DNA of 64,000 bases, taken from the NCBI GenBank assembly GCA_937980205.1, contig CALJKW010000055.1, positions 806,001 to 870,000 of the forward strand, in the 5' to 3' direction. This document shows positions 7,597-16,615 of the stretch, one piece after another. Source of the stretch: an uncultured Myxococcales bacterium. GTDB lineage: Bacteria; Myxococcota; Myxococcia; Myxococcales; Myxococcaceae. Numbering within the stretch: position 1 is the stretch's first letter; every line of letters starts with the position of its first letter. A program made the translations under genes and the position numbers. The notes under the pieces are model-generated. The model worked only from the letters and a program-made list of their open reading frames with translations. It was not told the origin of the DNA and ran no database searches.

Positions 7597-9495
7597 TCAC
7601 TTCTTCCGCACCATGGACGCGGGAGCGATCTGCTGCAGCTTGATGGGCGCCCGCGCCATGTCCACGCCTCGCAGCGTGTACGGCACGATCGGCGTGTCGA
7701 TGCCCTTCACGAGCAGCGGCTCGTTCGCATCGGCGACGACGCCAGGGCCTGCGCGCATCAGCGTATCGGCCGTCACCAGCACCTCGTTCGGCTTGGCGAT
7801 GCCGCACAGCCGCGCCGCGAGGTTCACCGGCGAGCCGATGGCCGTGTACTCGAGCCGCTGCCTGCTCCCGATGCAGCCGAGCACGACCTCTCCGGTGTTG
7901 ATGCCGACGCCCATCTCGATCGGCTTGCCCATGACCTCGACCTTCTTCGCGCGCTGAACCATCGACAGCGCCGCCTTCACCGCGTTGCGCGCGTCCTCTG
8001 CGGGCCGCGCCTCGGGAGCGCCCCACAGCGCCATCACGCAGTCGCCGATGAACTTGTCGATGGTGCCCTTGTTCATGAGCACCGCCTCGACCATCTCCTC
8101 GAAGAAGGCGTTCAAGATGCCGACCACCTCTTCGGGCTTCAGCTCCGACGAGAAGGTGGTGAACCCGCGGATGTCGGCGAACAGCACCGTCACCTCGGCC
8201 TTGGCACCGTCGAGCTTCACGCTGCCGTGACCGGCGAGCACCTCTTCGACGGCCGCCGCGGACAGGAAGCGCGAGAGCGCGACGCGGTTCTCGGCCTCCT
8301 GCTGCACCTTCACGATCAGCTCCGCGTTGTCGAGCAGCAGCGACGCCTGCGCGCCGATCGAGTCGAGCAGGTCGAGATCGTCTTCGCGGAACGCGGCCGA
8401 CATGGAGATCGAGTCGACGTACAGCACTCCGACGGTGCGGCCGCGGGCGCGCAGCGGCACGGCCATCACGCTCTGCACGCCGCGCATCATCACGCTCTTG
8501 CTGCGGTCGAAGCGCTCGTCGACGAGCGCGTTGTTCACCAGCACGCCGTTCGGCGACATCACCGCCTGGTCGATGACGCTGCGGGGCACCTGCGGAGGCT
8601 TGCTGCTCGCGCTGCGTGCGCGGGCGACGAGCTCGTCGGTGGCGGCGACCCAGACCGCGGCGTTCTCCGCCGGGAGCAGCTCGAAGACGACGCCGAGGAT
8701 GCGGTCGACCATCGCCTCGCGCGTGCGCTCCTGCGCGATGCGGCGGTGGAACTCCTGGGCGATGCGGTAGCGGGCGTTCTCTTTCTTGAGCTGCGCGATG
8801 GTCGCCTCGTCGTTGCCCGACGGCACCGCGACCGACTTCACCGGCGTCGGCGTCCCCAGCGGAGCCGTCCGCACCTGCGTGTCGTCCACCTCGACGATGA
8901 CGGTCTTCGACGACTCGGTCTTCTCGAGCGGAGCGTTGGCGGGGACGCCCGAGGGCTCGGTCTCTCCGACGAGGGTCGAGGCCGGCCGCACGCGCCCGGC
9001 GCCGTTCGGCGTCACGTTGTCGAACGCGTCGTCCTCGCTGTAGTGCCAGCGGCGCAGCATCGCGTCGACGGCCCCGGCGGTGGCCACGTACACCGTGACG
9101 ATCTTGGCGCCGGTCAGCTTGCGTACCTCGGGCTCGAGGTTCGACGAGAGCGGCACCGCGGCGACGACGTGCAGCTCTTTGTTCGGAGAGTCCCAGCGGA
9201 TCGGACACATCCGCATGCGCTCGCAGAGGCGCACGTTCACGAGCTCGAGCACGGGGCCCTCGAGCTTGAGGCCGCGCAGCTTCTCGGCCTTCACGAAGCG
9301 CGTCGCGTAGAGCTCGGCGAACGTCTTCAAGAAGTCGTTCTCGCGGATGAGGTTCAGCCGCAAGAGCGCCTCGGAGAGCAGCCCGCCCTTCTGCGCCTGG
9401 TACTTCCTCGCCTTGTCCAGCCCGGCGCTGTCGATGAGCCCGCTCGCGCGCAGCGGGTTCGCGATCACCGCGTCTGAGTCAGAGCTGGCGGCCAT
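7597..9495 (-). CDS. Class III adenylate/guanylate cyclase with MshEN-like and GAF domains
   Basis: 632 residues from the ATG at 9495. Domain order is an N-terminal GspE/MshEN-like domain (about 10-165), a variable linker, a GAF sensor (about 240-400) and a class III cyclase domain (about 435-610). The cyclase keeps both metal aspartates (FADIRGFT at about 440 and GDCVMALWG at about 484), the lysine of TIDKFIGD, and the Asn/Arg pair in NLAARL, so it should be active on ATP or GTP. There are no membrane segments, so it is cytoplasmic. In the MshEN-like part the c-di-GMP-binding RLG is replaced by GLL, so nucleotide binding there is doubtful. It lies between a lipoprotein gene and argS. Confidence 0.85.
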   Translation of the reverse strand: MAASSDSDAVIANPLRASGLIDSAGLDKARKYQAQKGGLLSEALLRLNLIRENDFLKTFAELYATRFVKAEKLRGLKLEGPVLELVNVRLCERMRMCPIRWDSPNKELHVVAAVPLSSNLEPEVRKLTGAKIVTVYVATAGAVDAMLRRWHYSEDDAFDNVTPNGAGRVRPASTLVGETEPSGVPANAPLEKTESSKTVIVEVDDTQVRTAPLGTPTPVKSVAVPSGNDEATIAQLKKENARYRIAQEFHRRIAQERTREAMVDRILGVVFELLPAENAAVWVAATDELVARARSASSKPPQVPRSVIDQAVMSPNGVLVNNALVDERFDRSKSVMMRGVQSVMAVPLRARGRTVGVLYVDSISMSAAFREDDLDLLDSIGAQASLLLDNAELIVKVQQEAENRVALSRFLSAAAVEEVLAGHGSVKLDGAKAEVTVLFADIRGFTTFSSELKPEEVVGILNAFFEEMVEAVLMNKGTIDKFIGDCVMALWGAPEARPAEDARNAVKAALSMVQRAKKVEVMGKPIEMGVGINTGEVVLGCIGSRQRLEYTAIGSPVNLAARLCGIAKPNEVLVTADTLMRAGPGVVADANEPLLVKGIDTPIVPYTLRGVDMARAPIKLQQIAPASMVRKK

Positions 9496-9520
9496 CCTCG
9501 AGCCCCCCCAGTGTAGCCGC

Positions 9521-10504
9521 TCAGGGACTGACCCGGTCGAATCGGAACCGGACACTTTGCGACATCTGCTCACCTCTCAGATCGTTCGGCAGCCGCCAGA
9601 ACTGTCCCGTCGGGGTCAGCGCGATGAGCTCGTAGTCCCCGCTCGGCGGAGCGCCGACCGGCGTGATCATCGGCAGCTGCCCCGGCACGATGATCAGCCG
9701 CTGCGCCTGGGGGATGACCGCGCCCGTCAGCCGCGTCACCGAGACGTCGACGCCGAGCTGGCCGCCGAGCGCCGCGAGGAACGGAGACGGGTCGAACGCG
9801 AGCGGCACGATCACGCTGCCGCCGCCGTTGTCCTGCCCGGGCTTCGGCAGCCAGCGCAGGAAGATCTGCAGCGAGAGCTCGGGGACCCCGTTCGCGTCGA
9901 GATCGTCGGGGCGGCCGTCGCCGTTCGCGTCGACGAGCCCCACGTGAAACGCCGTGCGCTTCGGGTCGAGGCGGCCGGCCGTCTCGCTCAGCAGCGTCAG
10001 CACGACCGGGTTGTCGATCGAGCCGTCGAGCACGACGTCGGTCTCGTCACCCTCGAGGCGGAAGCCGGGCGGCTCGTCGCGCACCGCCTGCTCGATGCGC
10101 ACGTCCTGGCTCAGCGTCGCGCCGGGCTGCAGGTTGAGCTCGACGCCCTGCCCCACCCGATCTCCCGCGCCCGGCTGCGCGAGCACGTCGACGATGGGGT
10201 CGAAGTTCGAGTCCACGTCGAGAAACGCCCACAGCCGGTAGGGGTTCGGCGCCACCGAGCCGAACACGAAGTGCCGATCGCCGCTGCTCAGCCGCTGCGC
10301 CGACACCGCGGTCGCGAACTTCGGAAACGCCGGAGGCCCCGGCGGCCCCTCGCCCGGCGCGTAGAGGAACGCCCAGACGTCTCCGGCGAGCCCTTGCGTG
10401 ATCGTCGCGTCGCCGCGCACGCGCCCCGCCTTGTCGCTCGGCCAGGGCTCGCTCGGATCCGCGCACGCAGCGAAGAGCACGGCGATGGCGAAGGCCCGCT
10501 GCAT
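9521..10504 (-). CDS. Lipoprotein, unknown function
   Basis: 327 residues. The N-terminus MQRAFAIAVLFAAC carries a lipobox (LFAAC, Cys at 14). The mature part is all-beta in character: after the Cys come repeated short strands and a segment VDANGDGRPDDLDANG that reads as two calcium-type DxDxDG loops (about residues 195-210). An early segment resembles an Ig-like or carboxypeptidase-regulatory fold that ends in AFLDVDSNFDP. It is probably an outer-membrane-anchored, calcium-binding surface protein. It is the first gene of a minus-strand run with the cyclase 25 bases downstream. It is divergent from the carboxyltransferase gene, with only 40 bases between the starts. Confidence 0.65.
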   Translation of the reverse strand: MQRAFAIAVLFAACADPSEPWPSDKAGRVRGDATITQGLAGDVWAFLYAPGEGPPGPPAFPKFATAVSAQRLSSGDRHFVFGSVAPNPYRLWAFLDVDSNFDPIVDVLAQPGAGDRVGQGVELNLQPGATLSQDVRIEQAVRDEPPGFRLEGDETDVVLDGSIDNPVVLTLLSETAGRLDPKRTAFHVGLVDANGDGRPDDLDANGVPELSLQIFLRWLPKPGQDNGGGSVIVPLAFDPSPFLAALGGQLGVDVSVTRLTGAVIPQAQRLIIVPGQLPMITPVGAPPSGDYELIALTPTGQFWRLPNDLRGEQMSQSVRFRFDRVSP

Positions 10505-10544
10505 TGATTGGGCAATCTATCGCCCCGTGCTATCCACGCGCGCC

Positions 10545-12128
10545 ATGAAAATGACCGAGGCAGTCGAGGATCTCGGAAAGCGCAAGGCGCGCGCTCACAA
10601 GATGGGCGGCGAGGAGCGCGTGAAGCGCCAGCGGGAGCGCGGCAAGCTCGACGCTCGCCAGCGCATCGAGCTCTTGTTCGATCCCGGCACGTTCGACGAG
10701 TACGGCGCCCTCGCCACCGCCGGCGGCGCGCTGCCCGAGGAGGAAGACGAGTCCAAGCCCAGCCCCGCCGACGGGGTCATCACCGGCGTCGGCCTCGTGC
10801 ACGGCCGCCCCGTCTGCGCGGCGATCTACGACTTCACCGTCTTCGGCGGCTCCATCTCCGAGATCGGCGAGCGCAAGGTGACGCGCATGCGCGACCTGGC
10901 GCTCAAAGATCGGCTGCCGATGGTGTGGCTGGTCGACTCGGCCGGCGCGCGCATCGAGGCCGGCCAGGGCGTCGACCCGCGCCGCCTCGCGCAGTTCGCC
11001 GACACGGGCTACCTGTTCCGCGAGCAGGTCGTGCTCTCGGGCGTCGTGCCGCAGGTCGCGGCGATGGTCGGCCCCGGCGCCGCCGGCACCGCGTACATCC
11101 CCGGCCTCGCCGACTTCGTGCCGATGGTGAAGGGCACCTCGTCCATCGCCATCGGGGGCCCCTACCTCGTCGAGTCCACGGTCGGCGAGAAGGTCTCGGA
11201 AGACGAGCTGGGCGGCTCGAAGATCCACAACGACATCTCGGGCGTCGCCGACGCCGAATACGCCGACGACAAGACGTGCCTCGAGGCGATCCGCGAGTAC
11301 CTCTCGTTCTTCCCCTCGCACTGCGAAGAGAAGCCGCCGCGCCGGCCCTCAGCCGAGGGCCCCGACAAGCGCGACGAAGATCTCCTGAAGATCGTGCCGG
11401 AGAACCCGCGGCAGGCCTTCGACATGCACAAGGTCATCTTGTCGCTCGTCGACGAGCGCAAGTTCTTCCCGATGAAGCCGAAGTGGGCGAAGAACCTCAT
11501 CACCGGGTTCGGCCGCATCGACGGCTGGCCGGTCGGCTTCGTCGCGAACAACTCGATGTTCTACGGCGGAGTGCTCGACGTGAACTCGGCCGACAAGGCC
11601 GCGCGCTTCGTGAACCTCTGCGACGCCTTCAACATCCCCCTCGTGTTCCTGCAGGACACTCCGGGCTTCATGGTCGGCACGAAGGTCGAGCAGGCCGGCA
11701 TCATCCGCCACGGCGCGAAGATGCTGTACGCGGTCGCCTCTGCGACGGTGCCGAAGATGACCGTCATCGTGAGGAAGGGCTACGGCGCCGGCTACTACGT
11801 GATGAACGGCCGCGCGTACGAGCCGGACCTGCTGGTCGCGTGGCCGAACTCGGAGATCGGCCTGATGGGGCCCGAAGGGCTCGTCTCCATCGGCGCGCGG
11901 AAGCTCTTGCAGAGCGCCGAGAGCCCCGAGGCCGCCAAGGCGATGAAGGAAGAGCTCGCGAAGGGCCTCAGGTCGCAGATCTCGATCTACCGGACCGCCG
12001 CGATGGGCATGGTCGACGACGTCATCGACCCGCGCGACACGCGCCGGCACCTCGCGCGCACGCTCGCGCGGACGGTGAACAAGAAGGTCGAGCGGCCGTA
12101 CCGCCGGCGCGAAGTCTCGCCGGTGTGA
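10545..12128 (+). CDS. Acyl-CoA carboxylase, carboxyltransferase (beta) subunit
   Basis: 527 residues, the typical size of PccB/MccB-type carboxyltransferases. It moves CO2 from carboxybiotin to an acyl-CoA. Both crotonase-fold halves are visible: the N-half with GSISEIGERKVTR, WLVDSAGARI, GPGAAGTAYIPGL and GGPYLVESTVGE, and the C-half with NNSMFYGGVLDVNSADKAARF, VFLQDTPGFMVGTKVE and RKGYGAGYYVMNG. The biotin carboxylase and biotin carrier partners are not in the window. Methylcrotonyl-, propionyl- and other acyl-CoA substrates cannot be separated by eye. The ATG at 10545 is used, with another ATG two codons later. It runs convergent to the lysine-fermentation operon, so a metabolic link is only suggestive. 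Confidence 0.85.
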   Translation: MKMTEAVEDLGKRKARAHKMGGEERVKRQRERGKLDARQRIELLFDPGTFDEYGALATAGGALPEEEDESKPSPADGVITGVGLVHGRPVCAAIYDFTVFGGSISEIGERKVTRMRDLALKDRLPMVWLVDSAGARIEAGQGVDPRRLAQFADTGYLFREQVVLSGVVPQVAAMVGPGAAGTAYIPGLADFVPMVKGTSSIAIGGPYLVESTVGEKVSEDELGGSKIHNDISGVADAEYADDKTCLEAIREYLSFFPSHCEEKPPRRPSAEGPDKRDEDLLKIVPENPRQAFDMHKVILSLVDERKFFPMKPKWAKNLITGFGRIDGWPVGFVANNSMFYGGVLDVNSADKAARFVNLCDAFNIPLVFLQDTPGFMVGTKVEQAGIIRHGAKMLYAVASATVPKMTVIVRKGYGAGYYVMNGRAYEPDLLVAWPNSEIGLMGPEGLVSIGARKLLQSAESPEAAKAMKEELAKGLRSQISIYRTAAMGMVDDVIDPRDTRRHLARTLARTVNKKVERPYRRREVSPV

Positions 12129-12176
12129 GGCGACGCCAGCTCGACCGCCCCCAGAGCGGGCGCGTGCCGCTCGCGA

Positions 12177-12560
12177 TCAGCTGAAGAGGAACACGGCCCA
12201 GCCCAGCACGCAGGCGCCGACGGCGGCGACCCCGGGCCAGGCCGACCGCCAGGCGCCCTGCCCGGCCTTGCGGCCGGCGAGCGAGAGCCACGCCACCCCG
12301 AGCAGGCCGGTGACGATCGACGCCGGAGCGCCGAACAGCACGCGCCCCGCGCCCTCGATGCCGTTGCGCACCGGAAAGCCGACCAGCCAGATCGCCGGCA
12401 GCGCCACGCACAGCGCGAGCTGAACGGCCACGGCTCCGCGCAGCATCGCCACGCCCGGCTTCGCCGCCACCAGCATCAAGAGCGCCACGATCCACACCAC
12501 CGCCGCCGTGCCCTCGAGCGCGAAGTAGACGCCATCGAACGCGGCGTTCGTCTCGCTCAC
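12177..12560 (-). CDS. Small four-helix membrane protein, unknown
   Basis: 127 residues with four hydrophobic segments (about 18-35, 42-62, 78-95, 107-126) and almost no soluble part, so an inner-membrane protein. The GTG start at 12560 overlaps the kce stop (GTGA), which implies translational coupling and makes it the last gene of the lysine-fermentation operon. It could be a transporter accessory or a stress-type membrane protein. No family motif is recognised and no role in lysine breakdown can be shown from sequence. Confidence 0.6.
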   Translation of the reverse strand: MSETNAAFDGVYFALEGTAAVVWIVALLMLVAAKPGVAMLRGAVAVQLALCVALPAIWLVGFPVRNGIEGAGRVLFGAPASIVTGLLGVAWLSLAGRKAGQGAWRSAWPGVAAVGACVLGWAVFLFS

Positions 12561-13381
12561 GTGAGGCGCAACAGCTCGCGCGCCTGCTGCGGCGTCGCCA
12601 GCTCACGGCCCTTCGCCTTCGCCCGCTGGGCGGCGTGCTGCACGAGGTCCCAGTTGCCCTTCGCGAGCACACCCTTGGAGACGTAGATGTTGTCCTCGAG
12701 GCCGACGCGCGCGTTGCCGCCGCGCTCGGCCGCGTGCTCGACGAACGCGAGCTGGTGCCGGCCCATCGCGGCGCAGGTCCACGTCGAGCCGGGCGGAATG
12801 TACGAGCGCATGAAGTCGAGCCCCTCGACGGTGGCCGCCAGCGCGCCGCCGACGCCGAGCACGAAGTCGAAGTGCGCGGGGAACGTGATGAAGCCTTCCT
12901 TCTCCAGCGCGCGGGCCTCGTCGATCATGCCGACGTCGAAGCACTCGATCTCGGGCTTGATGCCCAGGCCCTTGATGCGCGTCGCGATGTCGCGAATCAG
13001 CGGCCGCGGGTTCCAGAACACGTCGGCGCCGAAGTTCACCGAGCCGGTCGACAGCGTGGCCATGTCGGGCCGGTCGGCGCCGGTCAGCGTCAGCCCGCCG
13101 CAGCGCTCGTCGACGCCCATGCCGACCGCGCCGCCCGTCGACACCTGCACGAGAATGTCGCTGCGCTTGCGGATCTCGCGGATCGCCGCGCGGAACAGCT
13201 CCGCGTCCTGCGAGGGAGACCCGTCGGGCTTGCGCACGTGGATGTGCACCATCGCGGCGCCGGCCTCCCGGCACTTCGCCGCGTCCTCGCCGATCTCCTC
13301 GGCCGTGATCGGCAGGTAGGGAGTCTGCTCCCGCGTGGTCTCTGCGCCGACCATCGCGGCGGTGATGACCATCGGGTTCAC
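12557..13381 (-). CDS. kce: 3-keto-5-aminohexanoate cleavage enzyme
   Basis: Kce (BKACE family, TIM barrel, zinc-dependent) condenses 5-amino-3-oxohexanoate with acetyl-CoA to give 3-aminobutyryl-CoA and acetoacetate in lysine fermentation. 274 residues. The N-terminus MNPMVITAAMVGAETTR, the zinc motif HIH at residues 46 and 48, STGGAVG at about 81-87 and GLEDN (Glu 229) all match. The GTG at 13381 is preferred over the ATG three codons later because it overlaps the kal stop (GTGA) and puts the two zinc histidines at the family's standard positions. It lies in the order kal-kce and is followed by a small membrane protein. Confidence 0.92.
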   Translation of the reverse strand: MNPMVITAAMVGAETTREQTPYLPITAEEIGEDAAKCREAGAAMVHIHVRKPDGSPSQDAELFRAAIREIRKRSDILVQVSTGGAVGMGVDERCGGLTLTGADRPDMATLSTGSVNFGADVFWNPRPLIRDIATRIKGLGIKPEIECFDVGMIDEARALEKEGFITFPAHFDFVLGVGGALAATVEGLDFMRSYIPPGSTWTCAAMGRHQLAFVEHAAERGGNARVGLEDNIYVSKGVLAKGNWDLVQHAAQRAKAKGRELATPQQARELLRLT

Positions 13382-13749
13382 TTGCGCTGCTTCTCCTTCG
13401 GCGTGACGCACGTGCCGCTCGCCTTGCAGACGACGATCGGCGGGTTCAGCACCTCGGCCGACGAGCCGCCCAGCGAGCGAATCACCTTCCGCGCCTCGAA
13501 CTTCATCTTCCGCGAGGTGTTGCCGACGTTCACGATCTCGCCCTCGGCCTCGATGTAGTCGCCGGCATAGACGGGCGCGAGGAACTCGACCGAGTCGTAG
13601 GCACGGAACAGGCCCTCGTCGCCGTCCTGGCGGATGAGCAGCTCGGTGGCGACGTCTCCGAACAGGGCGAGCATGCGGGCGCCGTCGACGAGGTTGCCGC
13701 CGTAGTGGGCGTCGTGGCTTCCCATGCGCAACCGCAAGCACACCTTCAT
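13378..13749 (-). CDS. kal: 3-aminobutyryl-CoA ammonia lyase
   Basis: Kal removes ammonia from 3-aminobutyryl-CoA to give crotonyl-CoA. 123 residues, a single hot-dog fold, as expected. The opening KVCLRLRMGSHDAHYGGNLVDGA and the segment EFLAPVYAGDYIEAEGEIV are characteristic of the lysine-fermentation lyase and of related MaoC-like hot-dog proteins. The start ATG at 13749 overlaps the kamE stop by four bases and the stop overlaps the kce start, so translation is coupled through kamE-kal-kce. The assignment leans on both the fold and the operon. Confidence 0.88.
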   Translation of the reverse strand: MKVCLRLRMGSHDAHYGGNLVDGARMLALFGDVATELLIRQDGDEGLFRAYDSVEFLAPVYAGDYIEAEGEIVNVGNTSRKMKFEARKVIRSLGGSSAEVLNPPIVVCKASGTCVTPKEKQRK

Positions 13750-14525
13750 TTCGGCTCTCCCTCCCAGTGCTGGCCGCGCTGCTCTTTGCCCATGCGCTGC
13801 AGCACCTGGTGCACGATGAAGTTCGCGACGTCCGACGGCCTGGTGCCGGGGCCGAAGCCGGCGTCGAAGCCGAGCTCGAGCGCGAGCTTGTGGTCCACCC
13901 GCGGGCCGCCGAGCAGCAGCGTCATCTTCCCCTTGAGGCCCGCCTTCTTCGCCTCTTCGATGAACTGCCGCGAGTTGTCCTTGTGCACGTCGCGCTGCGT
14001 GACGACCTGGCTCACCAGCACGGCGTCGGCGTTCTTCGCGACCGCCTTCGCGATGAGGTCCGCGTTCGGCACCTGCGACCCTAAGTTGAACGCCTCGAAC
14101 CACGGGTACCGCTCGAGGCCGTAGTCGCCCGAGAACCCCTTCATGTTGAGGATCGCGTCGATGCCGACGGTGTGCGTGTCGGTGCCGGTGCAGGCCCCGA
14201 AGACGACGACGCGCCGCCCGATCTCGCGCTCGATCAGCGCGTTCAGATCGTCGAAGCCGAGCTTCTTGATGACCAGCTCCGGCGTGTCGATCGCCGCGTA
14301 GTCGAGCGCCACGTGCGTCTTCGCGTACGCGATGAAGAACGTGTAGTTGTCGGCGGCGCGCTCGGCGGCGGCGACCTTCACGTCGGTGAGGCCGAGCTTC
14401 TGGCAGAAGAGCTTCGCCGCCTCCTTCGCCTTCTCGGAGAGCGCGACCGGCAACGTGAACGAGAGCTGAATGACGCCGTCGTCGCGGCGGTCTCCGTACG
14501 GGCGGATGGGGGGACTGTCGGCCAT
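13746..14525 (-). CDS. kamE: Lysine 5,6-aminomutase, beta subunit (cobalamin-binding)
   Basis: Beta subunit of the adenosylcobalamin- and PLP-dependent 5,6-aminomutase, which moves the terminal amino group of 3,6-diaminohexanoate (beta-lysine) or D-lysine to C5. 259 residues. The cobalamin motif DTHTVG holds the axial His at residue 118, and the PLP-anchoring Lys lies eleven residues later at 129 (in ILNMKGFSGDYG), the same spacing as in the characterised clostridial enzyme. The C-terminal Rossmann half contains LLLGGPRVDHKLALELGFDAGFG. A good ribosome site (GGGGAAG) precedes the ATG at 14525. An unrelated secreted-protein gene separates it from its alpha-subunit gene. Confidence 0.93.
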   Translation of the reverse strand: MADSPPIRPYGDRRDDGVIQLSFTLPVALSEKAKEAAKLFCQKLGLTDVKVAAAERAADNYTFFIAYAKTHVALDYAAIDTPELVIKKLGFDDLNALIEREIGRRVVVFGACTGTDTHTVGIDAILNMKGFSGDYGLERYPWFEAFNLGSQVPNADLIAKAVAKNADAVLVSQVVTQRDVHKDNSRQFIEEAKKAGLKGKMTLLLGGPRVDHKLALELGFDAGFGPGTRPSDVANFIVHQVLQRMGKEQRGQHWEGEPK

Positions 14526-15020
14526 TCACTTCCCCGTGTACGTGATGGAGTCGACGATGCGCTTGAGCAGCGCTCCGAAGCGCGCGGCCTTCTGCGACTT
14601 CGACGTCATCGACATCACCCACTTCGTCGCGCCGTTGCAGCCGACGTAGCTGACGGTGATGACCTTGTTGGCCTCGTTCTTCTTCGCCTCTTCGCTGTCG
14701 CCGACGTAGTCGGTCGTGACCTTCTTGTACGCGGGCGAGCCGCCGATCGTCGTCGCCTCGTAGCCTTCGGGCCCCAGCGCCTTGAGCAGCTGCTCGACGC
14801 AGACCGACGCCTCCCGGCGCGGATCGACCGCGAACACGCTGATGTCGATCTGCGCCTCGCCGTCGGTCGAGCTGACCGCGCGCGACTTGCCGTTGGCCTC
14901 GGAGGTCTCCTCGGACTTCCAGTCCTTCGACTGCGGCAGCTTCACCGACAGGTCCGCCACCTGGGCCTTCACCAGCGTGTCGGAGGCGTTCAGCGCGAGC
15001 AGCAAGAGCAGCGAGGTCAT
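14526..15020 (-). CDS. Unknown secreted protein encoded between kamD and kamE
   Basis: 164 residues. The N-terminus is a short hydrophobic run (MTSLLLLLALNASD) that could be a weak signal peptide. The body reads like a PsbP/LpqN-type beta fold: ADLSVKLPQSKDWK, then AQIDISVFAVDP, then a final helix LLKRIVDSITYTG. Two Cys (in ASVCVEQL and YVGCNGA) could form a disulfide in the periplasm. Its ATG overlaps the kamD stop, and its stop abuts the kamE start with no gap, so it is a coupled member of the operon. No role in aminomutase chemistry is known for such a protein, and its position between two subunits of one enzyme is odd. Confidence 0.7.
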   Translation of the reverse strand: MTSLLLLLALNASDTLVKAQVADLSVKLPQSKDWKSEETSEANGKSRAVSSTDGEAQIDISVFAVDPRREASVCVEQLLKALGPEGYEATTIGGSPAYKKVTTDYVGDSEEAKKNEANKVITVSYVGCNGATKWVMSMTSKSQKAARFGALLKRIVDSITYTGK

Positions 15021-16570
15021 CAGGGGGACTCCAGCGCTTCGAGGAAGGGGTTGAAGTAGTCCTTCGATTTCTCCACCACGCCGTCGAGACCCTTGCCGCC
15101 CGTCTCGGAGCGCTTCACGTCGCCGAACCGCCCCCGCCCGATCGCGGCGACCATGCCGTCGGCCTTGCACTCTTCGAGCAGGTGAACGGCCTTCTCCCAG
15201 ACCGAGCGCGCGCGGTTCGCGATGAGGCCGTCTTCGCGGACGGTGAACTCCTGGTCGATGCCGCGGGCCGCGCGGTGGATGTAGCTCGCCGCCTTGAGCG
15301 CGACGTAGCGATCGGCGAGCAGCGGCGTGTGCATCGCCTCGGTCATCATGCCGAGCAGCTGAATGCCCTGCCGCGTCCACACCGCGACGAGGTCCGCCAT
15401 CACGTCGTACGCGTGGCTGAAGAAGATGTCCGTCTCCTTGTGCTTCGTCGGAGGCATGTACTTGAGCGGCGCGTTCGGGAAGCACCGGCGAATCAGCATC
15501 GCCTGGCTGAGCTCGAGCAAGAGCGTCTCGGGCCGGTACGGGTCGATCTCGTACGAGTGGCCGATGCCGAGCTGCCAGTCTTCGAGGCCCGCGCGGTGCG
15601 CGAAGCGCTCGTTGATGAACTGCGACGCGATGACCGTGTGCGCCGCCTCGTAGGCGTCGGCGGTGGTGATGTAGTTGTCCTCGCCGGTGTTGATGATGAT
15701 GCCGGCCAGCGCGCAGATGCGGCGCGAGAAGTACTGGTCGATGAACGTCCGACGCATGTTGATGTCGCGGAACAGGATTCCGTACATCGCGTCGTTGAGG
15801 AGCATGTCGAGGCGCTCCCACGCGGCGCAGAAGGCGATCTCGGCCATGCAGAGGCCCGACGAGTAGTTCGTCAGCTGCACGTAGCGCTTGAGCTTCTTCG
15901 ACTCCTCGTCGAGCGCCTCGCGCATGATGCGGAAGTTCTCCTGCGTCGCGTACGTGCCGCCGTACCCTTCGGTCGTGGCGCCGTGCGGCACGTAGTCGAG
16001 CAGCGACTGCGCGGTCGACCGGATGACCGCGATGACGTCGGCGCCCGCCTGGGCCGCGGCGCGCGCCTGGTCGACGTCGTCGAAGATGTTGCCGGTGGCG
16101 ACGATGACGTACTTGTGCGGCGCCTGCCCCATCGGGAACTCTTCTTTGAGCGCGTTGCGCTTCTCGACGCGGGCCTTGAGCTCGTCGATCGCGGCGCGGG
16201 CCTCGGCGCGGACCTCGTCCTTCAGGGCCGCCTCGTCCTGCGGCGAGAGCGGCTCGAGCTTGTCGAGCGGCGCCGCGGTCAGGCGCTCGACGGCGTCGAG
16301 CGGGCTCCTGGCGCCCATGCGCAGCGCGCGGCCGTACCAGTAGGCGGCGCCCTTGTGCAGCACGCCGGCGGCGTGCAGGCGGTCGACCATGAGGTTGACG
16401 AGCGGAGCGCCCATCGCGCCGACGCCGTCGACTCCGAACCAGCGCAGCACCGTGCGCTCGACCGAGACCGTCGTGTTGCGATCGATGAGCTGGAAGATCG
16501 GCTCGGTGATGTCTTTCGCGAGTGAGCGGGCGTAGGCGACCTGCTCGTCAGTGATGAACGGCCCGGGCAT
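15020..16570 (-). CDS. kamD: Lysine 5,6-aminomutase, alpha subunit
   Basis: Catalytic TIM-barrel subunit that pairs with the cobalamin-binding beta subunit to isomerise 3,6-diaminohexanoate to 3,5-diaminohexanoate. 516 residues, the normal length. Recognised by VIVATGNIFDDVDQARAAAQAG, the run IRSTAQSLLDYVPHGATTEGYGGTYATQENFR (in parts), YSSGLCMAEIAF, INTGEDNYITTADA and IGHSYEIDP, all typical of KamD. The substrate/PLP phosphate-binding Gly/Thr loop in that region is intact. The start ATG at 16570 has no strong ribosome site. Kdd lies 45 bases upstream. Adenosylcobalamin is bound at the interface with KamE. Confidence 0.93.
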   Translation of the reverse strand: MPGPFITDEQVAYARSLAKDITEPIFQLIDRNTTVSVERTVLRWFGVDGVGAMGAPLVNLMVDRLHAAGVLHKGAAYWYGRALRMGARSPLDAVERLTAAPLDKLEPLSPQDEAALKDEVRAEARAAIDELKARVEKRNALKEEFPMGQAPHKYVIVATGNIFDDVDQARAAAQAGADVIAVIRSTAQSLLDYVPHGATTEGYGGTYATQENFRIMREALDEESKKLKRYVQLTNYSSGLCMAEIAFCAAWERLDMLLNDAMYGILFRDINMRRTFIDQYFSRRICALAGIIINTGEDNYITTADAYEAAHTVIASQFINERFAHRAGLEDWQLGIGHSYEIDPYRPETLLLELSQAMLIRRCFPNAPLKYMPPTKHKETDIFFSHAYDVMADLVAVWTRQGIQLLGMMTEAMHTPLLADRYVALKAASYIHRAARGIDQEFTVREDGLIANRARSVWEKAVHLLEECKADGMVAAIGRGRFGDVKRSETGGKGLDGVVEKSKDYFNPFLEALESP

Positions 16571-16615
16571 GTACGGGCTTGTATACCGCGTCGGCGCCCA
16601 AGAAGGGCCGGCGGC

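Noticed and set aside
7583..9208. N-terminal extension of the argS frame by about 540 codons
   Set aside because: The extension is Arg-rich antisense-type sequence overlapping the cyclase gene in another frame. ArgRS begins at the conserved MRQHVRKAVEE.
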